NCBI RefSeq assembly: GCF_004379255.2
Contig: NC_056049.1
Location: forward strand, 3,100,001 to 3,164,000
DNA length: 64,000 nt
Direction of reading: 5' to 3'
Source: Salvia splendens
Taxonomy: Eukaryota; Streptophyta; Magnoliopsida; Lamiales; Lamiaceae
Shown: positions 1 to 11,078 of the stretch, in pieces
Position numbering within the stretch: the stretch's first letter is position 1
How the letters are laid out: each line of letters starts with the position of its first letter
The notes under the pieces: generated by a model
The model's input: only the letters and a program-made list of their open reading frames with translations
The model's database searches: none
What the model was told of the DNA's origin: nothing
Program-made: the position numbers and the translations under genes

Positions 1-63
1 AACTTGTTCATCCCTACTCTTCAATTGTCCTAGCTAATAATCCATGTTGTTTCATGATATGGA

Positions 64-402
64 GGATATATGGCCCCAGAATATGCAGTAGACTGCTTCT
101 TCTCAGTCAAGTCCAATAAGGGGCAAGAAGAATACAGGATTCTATCATTCCCTTAATCTCTTAGGATATGTCAGCTACAAAACATACTCCTTCATATTCT
201 ATTTGGCCTAATCAAGTTTTCATACAAAACACATTCTTTCTTTTTGTCCCTATACTATAATCCAGGCATTAAAATTATGGAGGGAAGGAAACTCTAGGGA
301 TATTGTGGATGCATCGATTCTAAACAAAGAATCTATGGAAGTGCAAAGATGTATCCAAGTTGGACTGCTATGCGTGCAACAATCTCTTGACATATCGTCA
401 CG
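64..402 (+). pseudogene. Receptor-like kinase (S-receptor/CRK type) fragment
   Basis: Two translated blocks match the C-terminal half of a plant receptor-like kinase domain. From 64 the frame reads GYMAPEYAVD..FFSVKS, which is the activation-segment APE region (subdomain VIII). From 266, after an acceptor-like CCAG, it reads LKLWREGN...IVD and then RCIQVGLLCVQQ, the usual end of a G-type lectin or cysteine-rich receptor kinase. The segment between them (subdomain IX, FSFGV-type) is missing and replaced by unrelated codons. No ORF joins the blocks, and the 3' end runs into locally duplicated DNA and a solo LTR. The 5' part may lie outside the window. This is a decayed fragment, not a working kinase; the exact subfamily is uncertain. 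Confidence 0.7.
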
Positions 403-460
403 TAGGTTGTTCAATGGTTCAAAATTCAATGGTTCAATACTATGCGTGCAACAATACTAT

Positions 461-1775
461 TGATGTGAATCAAATTGTACATTTTTATTCCCCTAACTTC
501 ACATGATTTATATAGTTTGATGCTTGCAAAAGTATGTTTTATGGTGTAGGAAGAGGAATAAATGGTGGAACAAAGAATGAATCTTGGATTGTGAAAAAGC
601 TGTCCAGAAAGCTCTCAAAATTGGCCACCCGGCCAGGTGTATTTTAAGCCTAATAAAATACCCGACCGGGTATGATGTTTAGAACACGAAAATTCTAGCA
701 AGTCCTCAAAATTGGTCACCCGGCCGGGTGAATTTTTTGCCCAATAATCCACCGGCCGGGTGGATCCATTATAACTGCCATATTGCAGTTAAAGGTGGCA
801 GGAGGATTAAAGGAGGGGACGTTTTTTCGGAGGGTGGTGGTTTGGCAGAGAAAAGAAAAGTAAAAAAAGGGAGCTGAAGTGACGGTTTTTGGCAGAGGGG
901 AAAGTGAGAAGGAGGGGGAGAAAGAGAGGAGGAAGGAGAGGAGGAAGAAAATCTGACCAACCTTCCGACGATCCGCCTCCATATCTCCATTCCACTCAAC
1001 AAGAGCAAGCTTCCTACGGTTTTAATTGTATTATCACCATGTGCTTAGGCTAAGCTCTTTATGTTGCTCCAAGTTGTGATTTACACTTGTTTGAATGTAT
1101 CTGCACCTTTGAATTCACGTTTTGACATCGTTGATGTGTTTAATGTTAGATTCTATCACTTTAGAGGCCTCTATCGTTATAGATTTTTAATCCTTGTTTA
1201 TCGTCTCTTTAACATGAACTTGGATAGACTAATCAATTGATGTGTTGTTGAATTTGAATTGTTCAGAGGATAATTTGACAATGGATTAGGTAAGTTCTTA
1301 TAGTAGATGATATTTTATTCCCGCGCTTCCGCAGGAAATTAATATCGTTGAAAGTTAATTCATGGAACAAGTGTTCAGCTGACTGTGAATTATACGTCGC
1401 AAACATGTTCAGTGCACGCGATTAGGTTGATTAATTAATCCCAAATATGTGCTTTCGATATAGGTGTAGAATGATTCAAGTCTAATGAGCAACTTGGAGT
1501 GACATGTTTCTCCCATCTGATTAGTCTTTCCTTAGTTAACTTGCAGCTTAATTTTATCATTAGCTTATACATATCAAAACCTTCAAAACAAAGTCCTTTT
1601 TAATTTTGTCTTTTGTTTGTTTTGGAATTAAATAATCTACGCCTCCCTGTGGTTCGACACTCGAAGTACTACAGTTGACTTTGTACTCTTGCAGATAGGT
1701 TGTAATATTAGAGCTATTTAATTAAACTTGTGTGTTTTTAATCCATTAATATAAAAGCTCAAAAATTACACATCA
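461..1775 (+). mobile_element. Solo LTR of a Ty3/gypsy-type retrotransposon
   Basis: The segment begins TGATGTG and ends CACATCA, a perfect 7-bp terminal inverted repeat of the TG...CA class. It is flanked on both sides by ACTAT (456-460 and 1776-1780), a 5-bp target-site duplication. No primer-binding site, gag or pol follows, so this is a solo LTR left by LTR-LTR recombination. The 3' part (about 1640-1775) carries the 'ccctgtggttcgacactcg' type sequence seen near the end of many plant Ty3/gypsy LTRs. The 5' part has CCCGGCCGGG palindromes (about 625-765). Orientation is taken from these marks. Confidence 0.85.
625..768. repeat. Cluster of GC-rich palindromes in the solo LTR
   Basis: Four related motifs of the form ACCCGGCCGGGT occur in about 140 bp, in an AT-rich setting: cacccggccaggtg, tacccgaccgggta, cacccggccgggtg and ccaccggccgggtgg. 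Several are near-perfect inverted repeats that can form hairpins. They lie in the presumed U3 half of the solo LTR. Their function is unknown. Confidence 0.6.
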
Positions 1776-1780
1776 ACTAT

Positions 1781-2541
1781 GCTTGCAACAATCTCTTGAC
1801 ATATAATTTAATGGTTCAGACATATCGTCACGTAGGTTGTTCAATCAATCATAGACATATCGTCACGTAGGTTGTTCAATCAATCATAATTATACAAACC
1901 ACTTCTCTTCTTTTTTTCTCTATTTATTATTAATTGGACATACCATGTCATAATATGTCTAGACTATATGATTTTTATTTTGATAGATTATCTCTCTCTT
2001 TTTTTGAGGGATGGGGTATATACTGATGTTATAGGTGTTCTGTGTTCATATAGATTTGTATTTTTTTAAAATTAAAAGTGGAATGGGAAAAGAAACAAAA
2101 CATTTCTTGAATTGGTTAGTGACTAATCAATCTAGCAACCTTTTAGTATTTAGTTTTCTTTTTCCTCCCTTTTTGCCGTTTCTTATTAAACCATGACAGG
2201 TGTTACGTTGATGATTCAAGAATTATGGGTCGAGGCGATTATGACCACATAAAATATATACATGTAAGAAACAATTTGATTGGACTGAATAAAAAGGGTG
2301 AAAACCTGAATTTTCTGATTCTTGATGGATTAGGTTCATCACCCATCATTTTCAAGAATTAATTTAACATTTGTTTCCTTGAGATTGATACAAGTCAGTC
2401 GGTTGGGCAGAATGCGACTAAGTCTGTGTAATTTGTGAGAGGTGTAAAATGACTCACTTAATAATGAATTATATGTGAGAATAGAATGATAACAATAGTT
2501 TCCATTTATCATCAAATAACTGAATTAATGAATATCTAATA

Positions 2542-2587
<46 letters not shown>

Positions 2588-4755
2588 TCTAATCCCATAT
2601 GTATTGATTATTGACTATAGTTTCTTAACGGTGACACCAAACCTTTTAATTTCCAAATGTATCCATTCATATTAAATAGCGCATCAAAATGAATATTTTT
2701 AGAATATCTCATTAATATCAATTAATAAATGTTTGGAGGATAAATTTCTCTCATAAAAAAAGAGATTGGTGGAAGGATTCTTTTTTATTATTAGGCGTGA
2801 ATGTTAATTTTATGAAGAATGATCCCTAAACTATTTCATAAACCCCATTATAAAATTGATTATTTCTATACATGGAGTTGGCCTTATACTAGTACTTTAG
2901 ATCCCTAATTTTGGTATTTAACCTCTATTACAATTAGTGTTTCCACCTTTTAAAATTGCTTTTTGATATCTTCAAGAAAAGACAAAAAAAAATGGGTAGG
3001 ACTAGGGACATTCACATCTCTTTGAGAAAATTGTGTTAAATTTTAAATATATTTGTATCGTTATAGATAGCAACTATGTGTATAATTAGTGTTTTTATTC
3101 AATTTGAGGTAATTTATTAATTCAATAATCTGAATAAAAAATTAATTCGGATTTTTTAGATAATCGGCCCATAAAATGAGCTTTACAGGAGTATTTGCAT
3201 TTTTCTTTTTTAAACATGTTATTCAGTCACATCGGTTGTTTTTTTTTTTGTTAATTTCACATTGATGAATAATTTATAGTCTCGACTTTTTTGGATCCGG
3301 ATAACTAGTTTGTAATATGTTTCCATAAAAGACTTAAATTAAGATTTATTCATAATTTTCGTATCAATGTTTCAATGGATATAGAAAGCATGTATTAATT
3401 CGAAAAGGTTAACCCACTTACCATAAATTTTCCGTCTTTATTCCTGTTTAGTGGCTCGGATAGGTATTTGTGTCTATTTTGTTTAAGCAAATAATACTAA
3501 TTCATAGTTTTATTAATTTATTTGTCAAAAACTTTGATTAAAAGTCAAAGTTTGATGAAGTCAAGATAATAAAATTGAGAAATAAATGAAGATGGTAAGA
3601 TAAATCCTGAACAAGCACGCCTTCAAACATTACCCAAAAGGCAGAGTCGAGAGAATGATTTATTTCCCAAACTACCCTTTTGAAATGAATCTTCCTTAAT
3701 TCCCCTTATTTTCCGGCAAAACCTACGACCGACAAAAATCCATGACACTCATTATAGTAGAGAAATTATGTTTAATATTTGAGTGAATTATAAAAATATG
3801 TTTGGATAATTAGGTTCTATTTTTATGATTGAACTTGAACCTATAAATAATAATATATGAAATGTTTTTCTATTATTAGAGATATTTTTGTCTTCTCTTA
3901 CTTTTTTTTATGTGAGGAACAAAATTATCTATTGATTAAATCTACTACGGTATTATGTATGATATCTAAAATGATACTCCTATTAAATAATAATTCATTA
4001 GTTATGTTTTTGTGATTTTGATTCTATATTTTGTTTTAATTCTTCTTTCTTCATTAATTGTTTCCTTTTTATTTTCAAAATAAAAACGAAGAAATGAAGT
4101 GCACAAACAATATCAACCAAATTTCCTAATCAATATTAGCAAATTCAATTATTAAATATTTTAATTAGTAACTAATACCACTAATCTCGATCAAATTAAC
4201 AAAATTCAGAACATTCGAGCAATAAATAGTATATCAAAATCTCAATCAACTTAAAGCGTGCCTTTTTTTTATTTTGATGAATAAATTTTAGTTTTGATTT
4301 TAGATATTTTCTTTTTTAATCTTATTGTCAACATAATATAATTTTTTTTTCCTTTTTTCTTCCAAAATGGAATTGAAGTGACGAAATGCACAAACAATCT
4401 CACCCAAAATCATAATCAATTTTTTTAAAAAATTCATTCAGTAAAGAAGTTATTTATAATAAATACCACCAATCCCAATTAAATCAACACAATTAAGATA
4501 AATCAGACCAATAAATATATGAAATCAACAATTAATAGCAGCAATCTCAATTAATCCTGATTTGTTTGTAAAATTTGGGAAAAGAATTAGGAGGGTAGTA
4601 TCGTAATTAAGGTAGTGAGTGGAGAGAGAAGAAGCAGTGTCACAAGGGGAAGAGCTCTTCACCTCACACATATTAATCTCCTCTCTTCACAATTTCACAA
4701 CTCACACTGTTTTCTTTTCTCAGAGCTCTCTCACGTAAACGGTAAACCTCATAAA
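1781..4755. other. AT-rich intergenic region, no gene seen
   Basis: No supported coding region. Just after the solo LTR the 35-bp phrase beginning gacatatcgtcacgtaggttg is repeated in tandem (about 1817-1890); an earlier copy sits at about 389-420. A (TAA)n microsatellite lies at 2536-2588. The last few hundred bases hold the promoter of the U-box gene that starts at 4819. Confidence 0.6.
2536..2588. repeat. (TAA)n microsatellite
   Basis: About 17 nearly uninterrupted copies of the trinucleotide AAT/TAA. Confidence 0.9.
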
Positions 4756-4757
4756 CC

Positions 4758-4775
4758 TCTCTCTCTCTCTCTCTC
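4758..4775 (+). repeat. (CT)n tract in the U-box gene leader
   Basis: A run of nine CT repeats lies about 45 bp upstream of the PUB8-like start codon, in the probable 5' UTR. Pyrimidine tracts of this kind are common in plant leaders. Confidence 0.7.
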
Positions 4776-4818
4776 CCCATTTTTCAACTGACACAACCAG
4801 AAAAAAAAAATTAAAAAA

Positions 4819-5916
4819 ATGGCCGCCGAATTGCCGGACGATTTCAAATGCCCCATTTCTCTGGAGATAATGTCCGACCCAGTCATCCTCTCCTCCGGCC
4901 ACACCTTCGATCGCGCCTCCATCCAGCGGTGGCTCGACGCCGGCCACCGCTCCTGCCCAATTACGAAATTGCCCCTCTCGGACCCCCCTTCCCTCATCCC
5001 CAACCACGCCCTCCGCAGCCTCATCTCCAATTTCACCCTCCTCTCCCTCCCCAAGCCCCCCCAAACCCCCAATCCCCAATCCCTAATTCACCTCCTCACC
5101 TCCCGCTCCTCCCACCTCGAACAGAAGCTCAATTCGCTCGACCAGCTCACCCGCCTCTGCAAGCGCGACTCCTCAATTCGCCACCGATTGGCCGAGTCCG
5201 GCGCCGTGTCGGCGGTCCTGAACTGCATCGGGTCGGGGGAGCCCGGCCTCCAGGAGAAATCCCTCCATTTCGTCCTCAATCTCAGCCTCGACGACGACTG
5301 CAAAGTAGGGCTCGTCGCCGAGGGAATCGTCGGGAAGATCGTCTACGCGCTCCACTGCGGCGTCGGAGACTCACGCGCGGTCGCCGCCACCGTGCTCACC
5401 AGCCTCGCCGTGCTCGAAGTCAACAAGGTCACGATCGGGTCGTACCCGGACGCGATCTCGGGTCTGGTATCCCTCCTTCAAATTGGCAATTCAAGAGAGA
5501 GGAAGGAGGCGGCCACCGCATTGTTCACTCTCTGCTCCTTCTCCGACAATCGAATTCGCGCAATTCAGTCCGGGGCGGTGCCGATTCTGATCCAGAACGC
5601 CGATTCAGGCCTCGACCGGGCCGTGGAGGTCCTCGGCCTCCTCGCAAAATGCAAGCTTGCTAGAGATGAAATGCTGAGATTTTGTGGGTTTTTGGATGTT
5701 TTGATTGGGATTGTGAGCAATGGGAGCTCAAGAGGAGTGCAGTATGCTCTGCTGACTCTGAGCTCCCTCTGTTGCTACAATGAAAAGATGGGTTTGGAGG
5801 CTTTGAGAGAGGGGTTGTTTGAGACATGTGTAGCTTTGCTTGAGGATGATAATGAGAAGGTGAGGAGAAATGCTAATATGTTGATTCAGATATTGCAAGG
5901 GAAGAGGAAAATATGA
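4819..5916 (+). CDS. PUB8: U-box E3 ubiquitin ligase with ARM repeats (PUB8-like)
   Basis: A 365-residue protein in one exon. Residues about 7-80 form a U-box that opens with PDDFKCPISLEIMSDPVIL, followed by the GHTFDR and CPITK core. The U-box recruits E2 enzymes through a RING-like fold without zinc ligands. Residues about 95-360 are leucine/alanine-rich helices typical of armadillo repeats, which bind substrates. Length, lack of introns and the start motif fit Arabidopsis PUB8 (about 370 aa, intronless). The ATG follows an A-rich leader. The first ~830 bp are strongly GC-rich, and after about 5650 the codon use turns AT-rich without a break in frame or domain. Substrate and pathway cannot be read from the sequence. 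Confidence 0.93.
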   Translation: MAAELPDDFKCPISLEIMSDPVILSSGHTFDRASIQRWLDAGHRSCPITKLPLSDPPSLIPNHALRSLISNFTLLSLPKPPQTPNPQSLIHLLTSRSSHLEQKLNSLDQLTRLCKRDSSIRHRLAESGAVSAVLNCIGSGEPGLQEKSLHFVLNLSLDDDCKVGLVAEGIVGKIVYALHCGVGDSRAVAATVLTSLAVLEVNKVTIGSYPDAISGLVSLLQIGNSRERKEAATALFTLCSFSDNRIRAIQSGAVPILIQNADSGLDRAVEVLGLLAKCKLARDEMLRFCGFLDVLIGIVSNGSSRGVQYALLTLSSLCCYNEKMGLEALREGLFETCVALLEDDNEKVRRNANMLIQILQGKRKI

Positions 5917-6606
5917 TCTTGTTGTTGATAGAAGTGTGGTAAAAAAAAATTGATCTTGAAGGTAAGTAAGTAGCAAGTTTTTGTAATTTTTTCAGTGTTG
6001 TTGGATAGGATATTGTATAAAGAATGACTTACTAAGGAATCTGGTTCTTTGTTGTACATTTTCAAATAATCAGATGATGCATCTCTCAGAATAGGTAGAT
6101 ACTGAAAGATCAGAATTTGGTAGTGACTCTGTGTTTTTGTCCAAATGGTATTAATGCTTTCTGATTCCTCACTGCAATATGACCGTTGCTAGGATTATTC
6201 TTTTGCTAGCAATTTGAATTTTTGTGGAAGACAAATTCTCTGAGTTGTTCTCTGTTTTGGTGAATTTGCTGTGTGGAGGTGAAGCTACAGTGGTGTAATT
6301 TGTGAAGACTGCTTTTTTATGAAAGAATCAACTATTTTGCAATATGGTGAGGCCTCTTTTTTCATGCAAGAATCAACTGTTTAGTGAAATGTACTTGGCT
6401 CAAGCATGTTGTTTTGGTATATTTGTCTTTGCCTTTTGCATATTCCTTCTTCTCATTTGCTTTGATGCAAAACATACCTTTTGTTGAGAAGTTTCTAACT
6501 TTCATATGTTCTGTTATGTCCTTGACTCAATTTAGTTTCAGATTCTGCAATTTGAGGTAGATGGTACATTTCTTAATAATTGATTTGTAAATTGATGTGT
6601 GGATAA
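5917..6606 (+). other. 3' flank of the U-box gene
   Basis: T-rich non-coding DNA, probably 3' UTR and downstream sequence. It includes two near-copies of a phrase containing 'agaatcaact' at about 6320-6385. No gene seen. Confidence 0.5.
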
Positions 6607-6608
6607 TA

Positions 6609-6787
6609 CTCCCTCCGTCCCGGGCTACTCGCTCATTTCCTTTTCGGCTCGGAGATTAAGGACTGAGTGTATAGGAAAGTCAAAAATGACGGCTGTAGGT
6701 GAAAGTTTTTACTAAAAATGGAAAAAGTGCAAGTAACTTGGGACGCCCAAAAAGGAAATAAGTGCGAGTAGTGCGGGACGGAGGGAG
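6609..6787. mobile_element. Stowaway/mariner-type MITE
   Basis: Terminal inverted repeats CTCCCTCCGTCCCG / CGGGACGGAGGGAG, flanked by TA on both sides (6607-6608 and 6788-6789). It is 179 bp. The element at 28718-28896 has the same length and is clearly homologous along its whole length, so both are copies of one family. Confidence 0.9.
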
Positions 6788-7062
6788 TATTATATTTTGG
6801 TTACTTGTTAGAGCATCCATCTTGCTCTTTGGCAAGAGTACGGATGTAGACTCGGACCCACTTTTATTACTTTTTTACTCCATACTCTTCCCCAATAGCA
6901 CAACACTCACATCCATGTTCAAGGGTCTCATCATTCCATTATTTAATTTAAATACTTCAATTACTAAAAATACATTAAAATATAAAAATTACATAATTAA
7001 ATCCTAAAAAATTAAAATTACAAACTTAAAATTCTAAAAAATAAAAATACATAATTAAAATC

Positions 7063-7308
7063 TTAAAAATAAAAATACATAATTAAAATCCTAAAAAAAT
7101 CCTCAAGGGTCCCATCATTCCACCCGTATCGCCCATCGGGGGAATCTTGGTCGTCATTCGGGTAAGGCTGGTAGCCACCCGGAACTTGAGAACCTTGGGT
7201 TTGAGGAGGGGCCGAGAATTGCGTTTTCGGACTAGGGAATGGTTGTGAGCCGAACCATTCATGGTTCCAACCGCGGGAGTCGGAGGGGTGATCGCCGGAG
7301 TCAGACAT
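7063..7308 (-). pseudogene. Truncated Harbinger ORF1 N-terminus
   Basis: An 81-residue frame opening MSDSGDHPSDSRGWNHEWF, then a Pro/Gln-rich segment ending PDGRYGWNDGTLEDFF. This low-complexity N-terminus is typical of the ORF1 (Myb/SANT-like) partner protein of plant PIF/Harbinger transposons. The DNA-binding domain that should follow is absent and the frame runs into AT-rich sequence, so it is a deletion relic. Confidence 0.6.
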
Positions 7309-7589
7309 TTTTTTTGTAAGAGTGAAAGATTGAAAATTGATATGAGAAGATGAAGAATTTAGAAGAGAATTGTGTAGTGTGGTGTGAAATTTTTTGTGTG
7401 GAAGTGGGGGAATTTATAGATGAAAATGTGAATTTTGGGGAAAAATTGAAAAATAAATTAAAAGTGGGAAGAAAACGGATATAATTTATTGGGAAGTGGG
7501 AAAATATTTTTTTATTTAAAATTGATTTTTTAAATTAAATTCAATTTTTTTAAAAAAAGTAAAATAAAAAATGCCAACGGCTTTGCCGT

Positions 7590-7705
7590 TGGCCAATCCC
7601 ATCGCGCCACGTCAGCCTGCTCAGCGGCATGGATGCCAGCCACGTCAGCGGCATGGATGCCAGCCACGTCAGCCTGCTCAGCGGCACGGATGCCGTCCGT
7701 TCGGA
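7590..7705. repeat. Subterminal tandem repeats of the Harbinger derivative
   Basis: Units containing CACGTCAGC (ctgctca) GCGGCATGGATGCCAG recur three to four times next to the 3' terminus. GC-rich subterminal repeats are where transposases commonly bind, so a binding-array role is plausible but inferred. Confidence 0.65.
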
Positions 7706-7729
7706 TGAGCAGCGCTGCGGATGCTCTTA

Positions 7730-9042
7730 GGCTAGAGCTATGATTTTATCCGTAGAGTGGTGTACCAAAGTGATTGCAACGTTGGTGAGTAAAAAATATG
7801 ACATGATTGTGGGTCTGATTCCCTGTGTCGTTGAAATATGCAACCAAGCTAGTTGAATAATGTGGCATCAAGGAATATAGTAGTATGTATTTCAATATTA
7901 CAAAAAAAAGTATTTTGAATTTGTTGTAGCTGCCGACCTCTAAAAGTGATGAGGTGATTAATATAAAGAAGAATGGATCAAATCAAAACTTGGTGATTGG
8001 GATTAGATTGTTGTCACTTTCACTATGATTTGGTTGGTGGTGATTAGCAGCTTCCCGGAAAAACCTAAATTGCTAAATTGGACTAATTATGCAATTTTGT
8101 GTTGGTAAACTTGGTTCTTAATTGGATAAATTAATGCTTTTGCTAACCTATTTTAGTATTGCAAGTGGTAACGTAGGAAGAATCTTTCAAAATTCCACAT
8201 CAGAGGTTAGCCTGTTTGGTCCTCATCTTTGAGATTATTCGATATAAGTAATTATTTTTATTAAAAGGATTTATGGGATTGCTATTTGTGCACATTGTAG
8301 AATTATTCTCAGTGATGCCAAATTTTGGCTTCGCATAGCAGTAGGTATAGCCATTTAATTAGCATATGTATGAGTGAAAATTTGTCTCTTTCATTAATAT
8401 AAAGAGATAATAGGCCTTATTTCATAGGTGTAATCAAATGATAACTGCATATTTAGTGATACAGTAACTAATAATTAAAATTTGGCTTTTTGATTTTTAG
8501 ATCCGATATCAATAAATTACAAATATTGACAAAACAATATCCCATTTAACTCTGGTTGACATTTGTATATTTTAATCCAAAAGACTGTATATTTTAATTC
8601 AAAAGACTTTCTTATGAAGAAAGTTGACATTCGTATATTTTAATCTTGATAGTGCATCCGTATGTATTGACATTAGATTTGAAAATCTAATATCCGAGAT
8701 TTAATTATTAGTTGTCACTAAATATGCAGTTATCATTCTAGTAGAACCACGTACTCCATATTTAAATTCAATATTTTACTTTCACAATTTTTTATAAATA
8801 CAATTCATATTTTATTGACTTAGTTTCACATAAATTTTTGCATTTTTTTTTACATTTTTTAAAAATACGTGCAGATTCCAAATGAAACAATATTTAATCC
8901 TAGACGGGGTTAATAAATAGAAGAATGAGGTATATTTTTGTCATGGGACACGAGGACCCAACTTCAACAAATTAAAGTAAGGATTGGATTTTATACAAAG
9001 TGTATTCTTCTAATGTGAATGATAGGATTGAATTTGTACAAG
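7730..9042. other. Intergenic region with an inverted-repeat element
   Basis: No coding region supported. It contains the inverted-repeat element at 8436-8738 and the first unit of the tandem array that resumes at about 9243. Confidence 0.5.
8436..8738. mobile_element. Unclassified MITE with ~65-bp inverted repeats
   Basis: The left arm contains ATGATAACTGCATATTTAGTG and the right arm its reverse complement, CACTAAATATGCAGTTATCAT. Similarity continues inward (CTAATAATTAAA; ATCCGATAT / ATATCCGA) for about 65 bp with small differences. The interior is AT-rich and non-coding. No clear target-site duplication was found, so the superfamily is undecided. Confidence 0.6.
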
Positions 9043-9385
9043 GAGGTGATGTTCGGTTAGCAAGATAAAATAATATCAAGATACAATCTATGATTGAGTT
9101 GTGAGATTATTTTAGTCATATGGGGTTAGCTATGACTAATTATCCCATGATTATCCATTTATGATTGAGTTATAGGGTTGAATCTTATGAACCAAACACA
9201 CTACAAATTTAATACCGGTTACAATCTTGCAAACCAAACACCCCGGAGTGTATTCTACGTATTCTTCTAATGTGAACTATAGAATTGAATTTTATACAAA
9301 GAGTGTATTCTTCTAGTGTGAACTATAGAATTGAATTTTATACAAAGAGTGTATTCTTCTAATGTGAATGATTGTATAAAGCATT
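8985..9385. repeat. Degenerate ~46-bp tandem array split by a MITE
   Basis: The unit 'gtgtattcttctaatgtgaa' followed by 'tatagaattgaattttatac' occurs about four times: once at 8995-9042, then three times at 9245-9375. The first and later units are separated by a ~200-bp insertion (9043-9244). Confidence 0.75.
9043..9244. mobile_element. MITE inserted in the tandem array
   Basis: The left end GGTGATGTTCGGTTAGCAAGAT and right end ATCTTGCAAACCAAACACC are imperfect inverted repeats. The element falls inside a tandem array whose units match on both sides. A short GGA or GGAG is present at both borders and may be the target duplication; superfamily not settled. Confidence 0.55.
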
Positions 9386-10361
9386 TGATTTTAGCAAATA
9401 GAAGTATCTATAGAGCCTTATCTAGAAAAAGCGAAAAGTAGTATAAAAATACATAAATTTGTCCATAAATGAAGGGCCGAGTTGAAGTAGTTCCATGGAT
9501 GTGATATTTCGTTTTTTTTGTGTATGTAATAAATGAATATAATTGCAAAAACTGGTCCTTCATTTCGGTTTGGGATTGATGGCCTAATATTGTACTGGGC
9601 TCTTTGATATCTGGTCCATATCAGTGTTATGCATAGGGAAATATTGGATATTATATAGTATGATAAAAATAGAGTAATTAGGTGTGGGAAAAAGGCATGA
9701 GTTGAATGGTATATTCTATATTGGTGGAGGGGCCGATTGAGTGAAATAATAATGTTGTGATTTGACTTGAAATAAAAGGAGCTTCATCGATTCCTTCTAA
9801 TTCTATTGTTTGCATGCTTTTTCACTTCTATTCATTGCCAATTATGTCTCTCTCAATTCTTGCCGCAACATACACATTACTTTTGATTTGGATACATTTC
9901 ATCTCTCACTCTCTCCTAGTGGGGTTCGAGGATCGACCGACCCCACATCTGGCTCATGAGAATCGAAAAACTTCATTAAATTCAAATTCTGGCCTCTACA
10001 ATGCGACAATTCCATCTCTGTCCTTTGGGATTTTGTTTTTCGTATGCCCCGTGCTTCTGTCTCTTTGAGAATGGAGACAACTTTCTTCATTGTGTTTGAC
10101 GGTGAATCCATATATTGAACAAAGGCATTATTACAAGCACGCCATGAGATGGAAGAGATGGACAGTCATAAAGGAGCATGTGTTGTTCCTTAACTGTTAA
10201 CTCTGATTATGCTTTGCACATTAACATCATTACATGTCCCCAAAATGTTTACATAAAACATACAAGAACTAATTCCAGAAGATAAACGTGTTTTGTGCTA
10301 ATTTGAATCACTGCATTTCGGTACATTTCTTCGGACACATATTAACAATTGTTAAATCTAA
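9386..10361. other. Intergenic, nothing recognised
   Basis: AT-rich sequence without a supported gene. Short open frames around 9814-10111 show no conserved motif on either strand. Confidence 0.5.
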
Positions 10362-10577
10362 TCTATATATATATATATATAGGGATATATATAAAATAAA
10401 AGGCGAGTTTTGGCCTTAATTTTGAATATTTATAAAGTTTTGGGTATGAAGTTAAATATTTATAAGTTTTGTGCTTACATTTTTTTCTCCGTTAAATTAC
10501 TTTTAAATGATGTAATTTATTGATTTATACTAATGTGGTATCTAATCAAATCCGTGACTAAGAAATTATGTAACCGA

Positions 10578-10885
10578 TGTAAATATATACTACTATTTGA
10601 ATGTAGGTGGCAGTTTCAAAACATCACCAACGAGCACTCAACAAATTTAATGTGATTTATACTAATAATAAGTTTGGGAATATAAATTGAAATGCACCCT
10701 TTCAATACAAAGAAGCATTTCAGCGTTTAATGTAATCGCATAGTATAAATATATATTTAAATGTGGGTTGCAGTTACAAAACGTACTCACAAACAATTAC
10801 TCAACAAATTTAATGTGATTTTAAGTTTTGGAATATAAATTGCAATGAACCCCTCCCTTCAATGAAAAGAGAGATTTTGGCGTTT
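10578..10885. repeat. Two diverged ~140-bp direct repeats
   Basis: Both copies share 'gcagttNcaaaac', 'actcaacaaatttaatgtg', 'ggaatataaattg' and the 'ttcaatNNaaag' block in the same order. Copy 1 starts near 10578 and copy 2 near 10745. Confidence 0.7.
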
Positions 10886-11078
10886 ATATATTGGTTTTCC
10901 ATACTGAAATCCGAGCTAGAAACAAACATGGCAAAAAGCAGGATAGTTACCGTCTCCACGCTGCAATTCTCTTGCAACGATGATGTTCGTACAAACGTCA
11001 AAACAGGTGAATCCTCTTATTTTTCTGCATTTTGTAATTGTTTTTGTTCCTCTGTATTCCATGCTTTAGGGAATAGTT

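Larger units (their letters stand above)
6811..7726 (-). mobile_element. PIF/Harbinger deletion derivative with ORF1 5' end
   Basis: Termini GAGCATCCATC and GCGGATGCTC form a short inverted repeat flanked by TTA (6808-6810 and 7727-7729), the TWA target duplication of PIF/Harbinger elements. The 916-bp element keeps only the N-terminal part of an ORF1-like gene (7063-7308, minus) and no transposase. The right end has GC-rich subterminal repeats built around CACGTCAGC and GCGGCATGGATGCC. Confidence 0.82.

Noticed and set aside
4848..5663. 271-codon Pro/Arg-rich frame
   Set aside because: Overlaps the U-box gene in another frame; caused by GC-rich codons.
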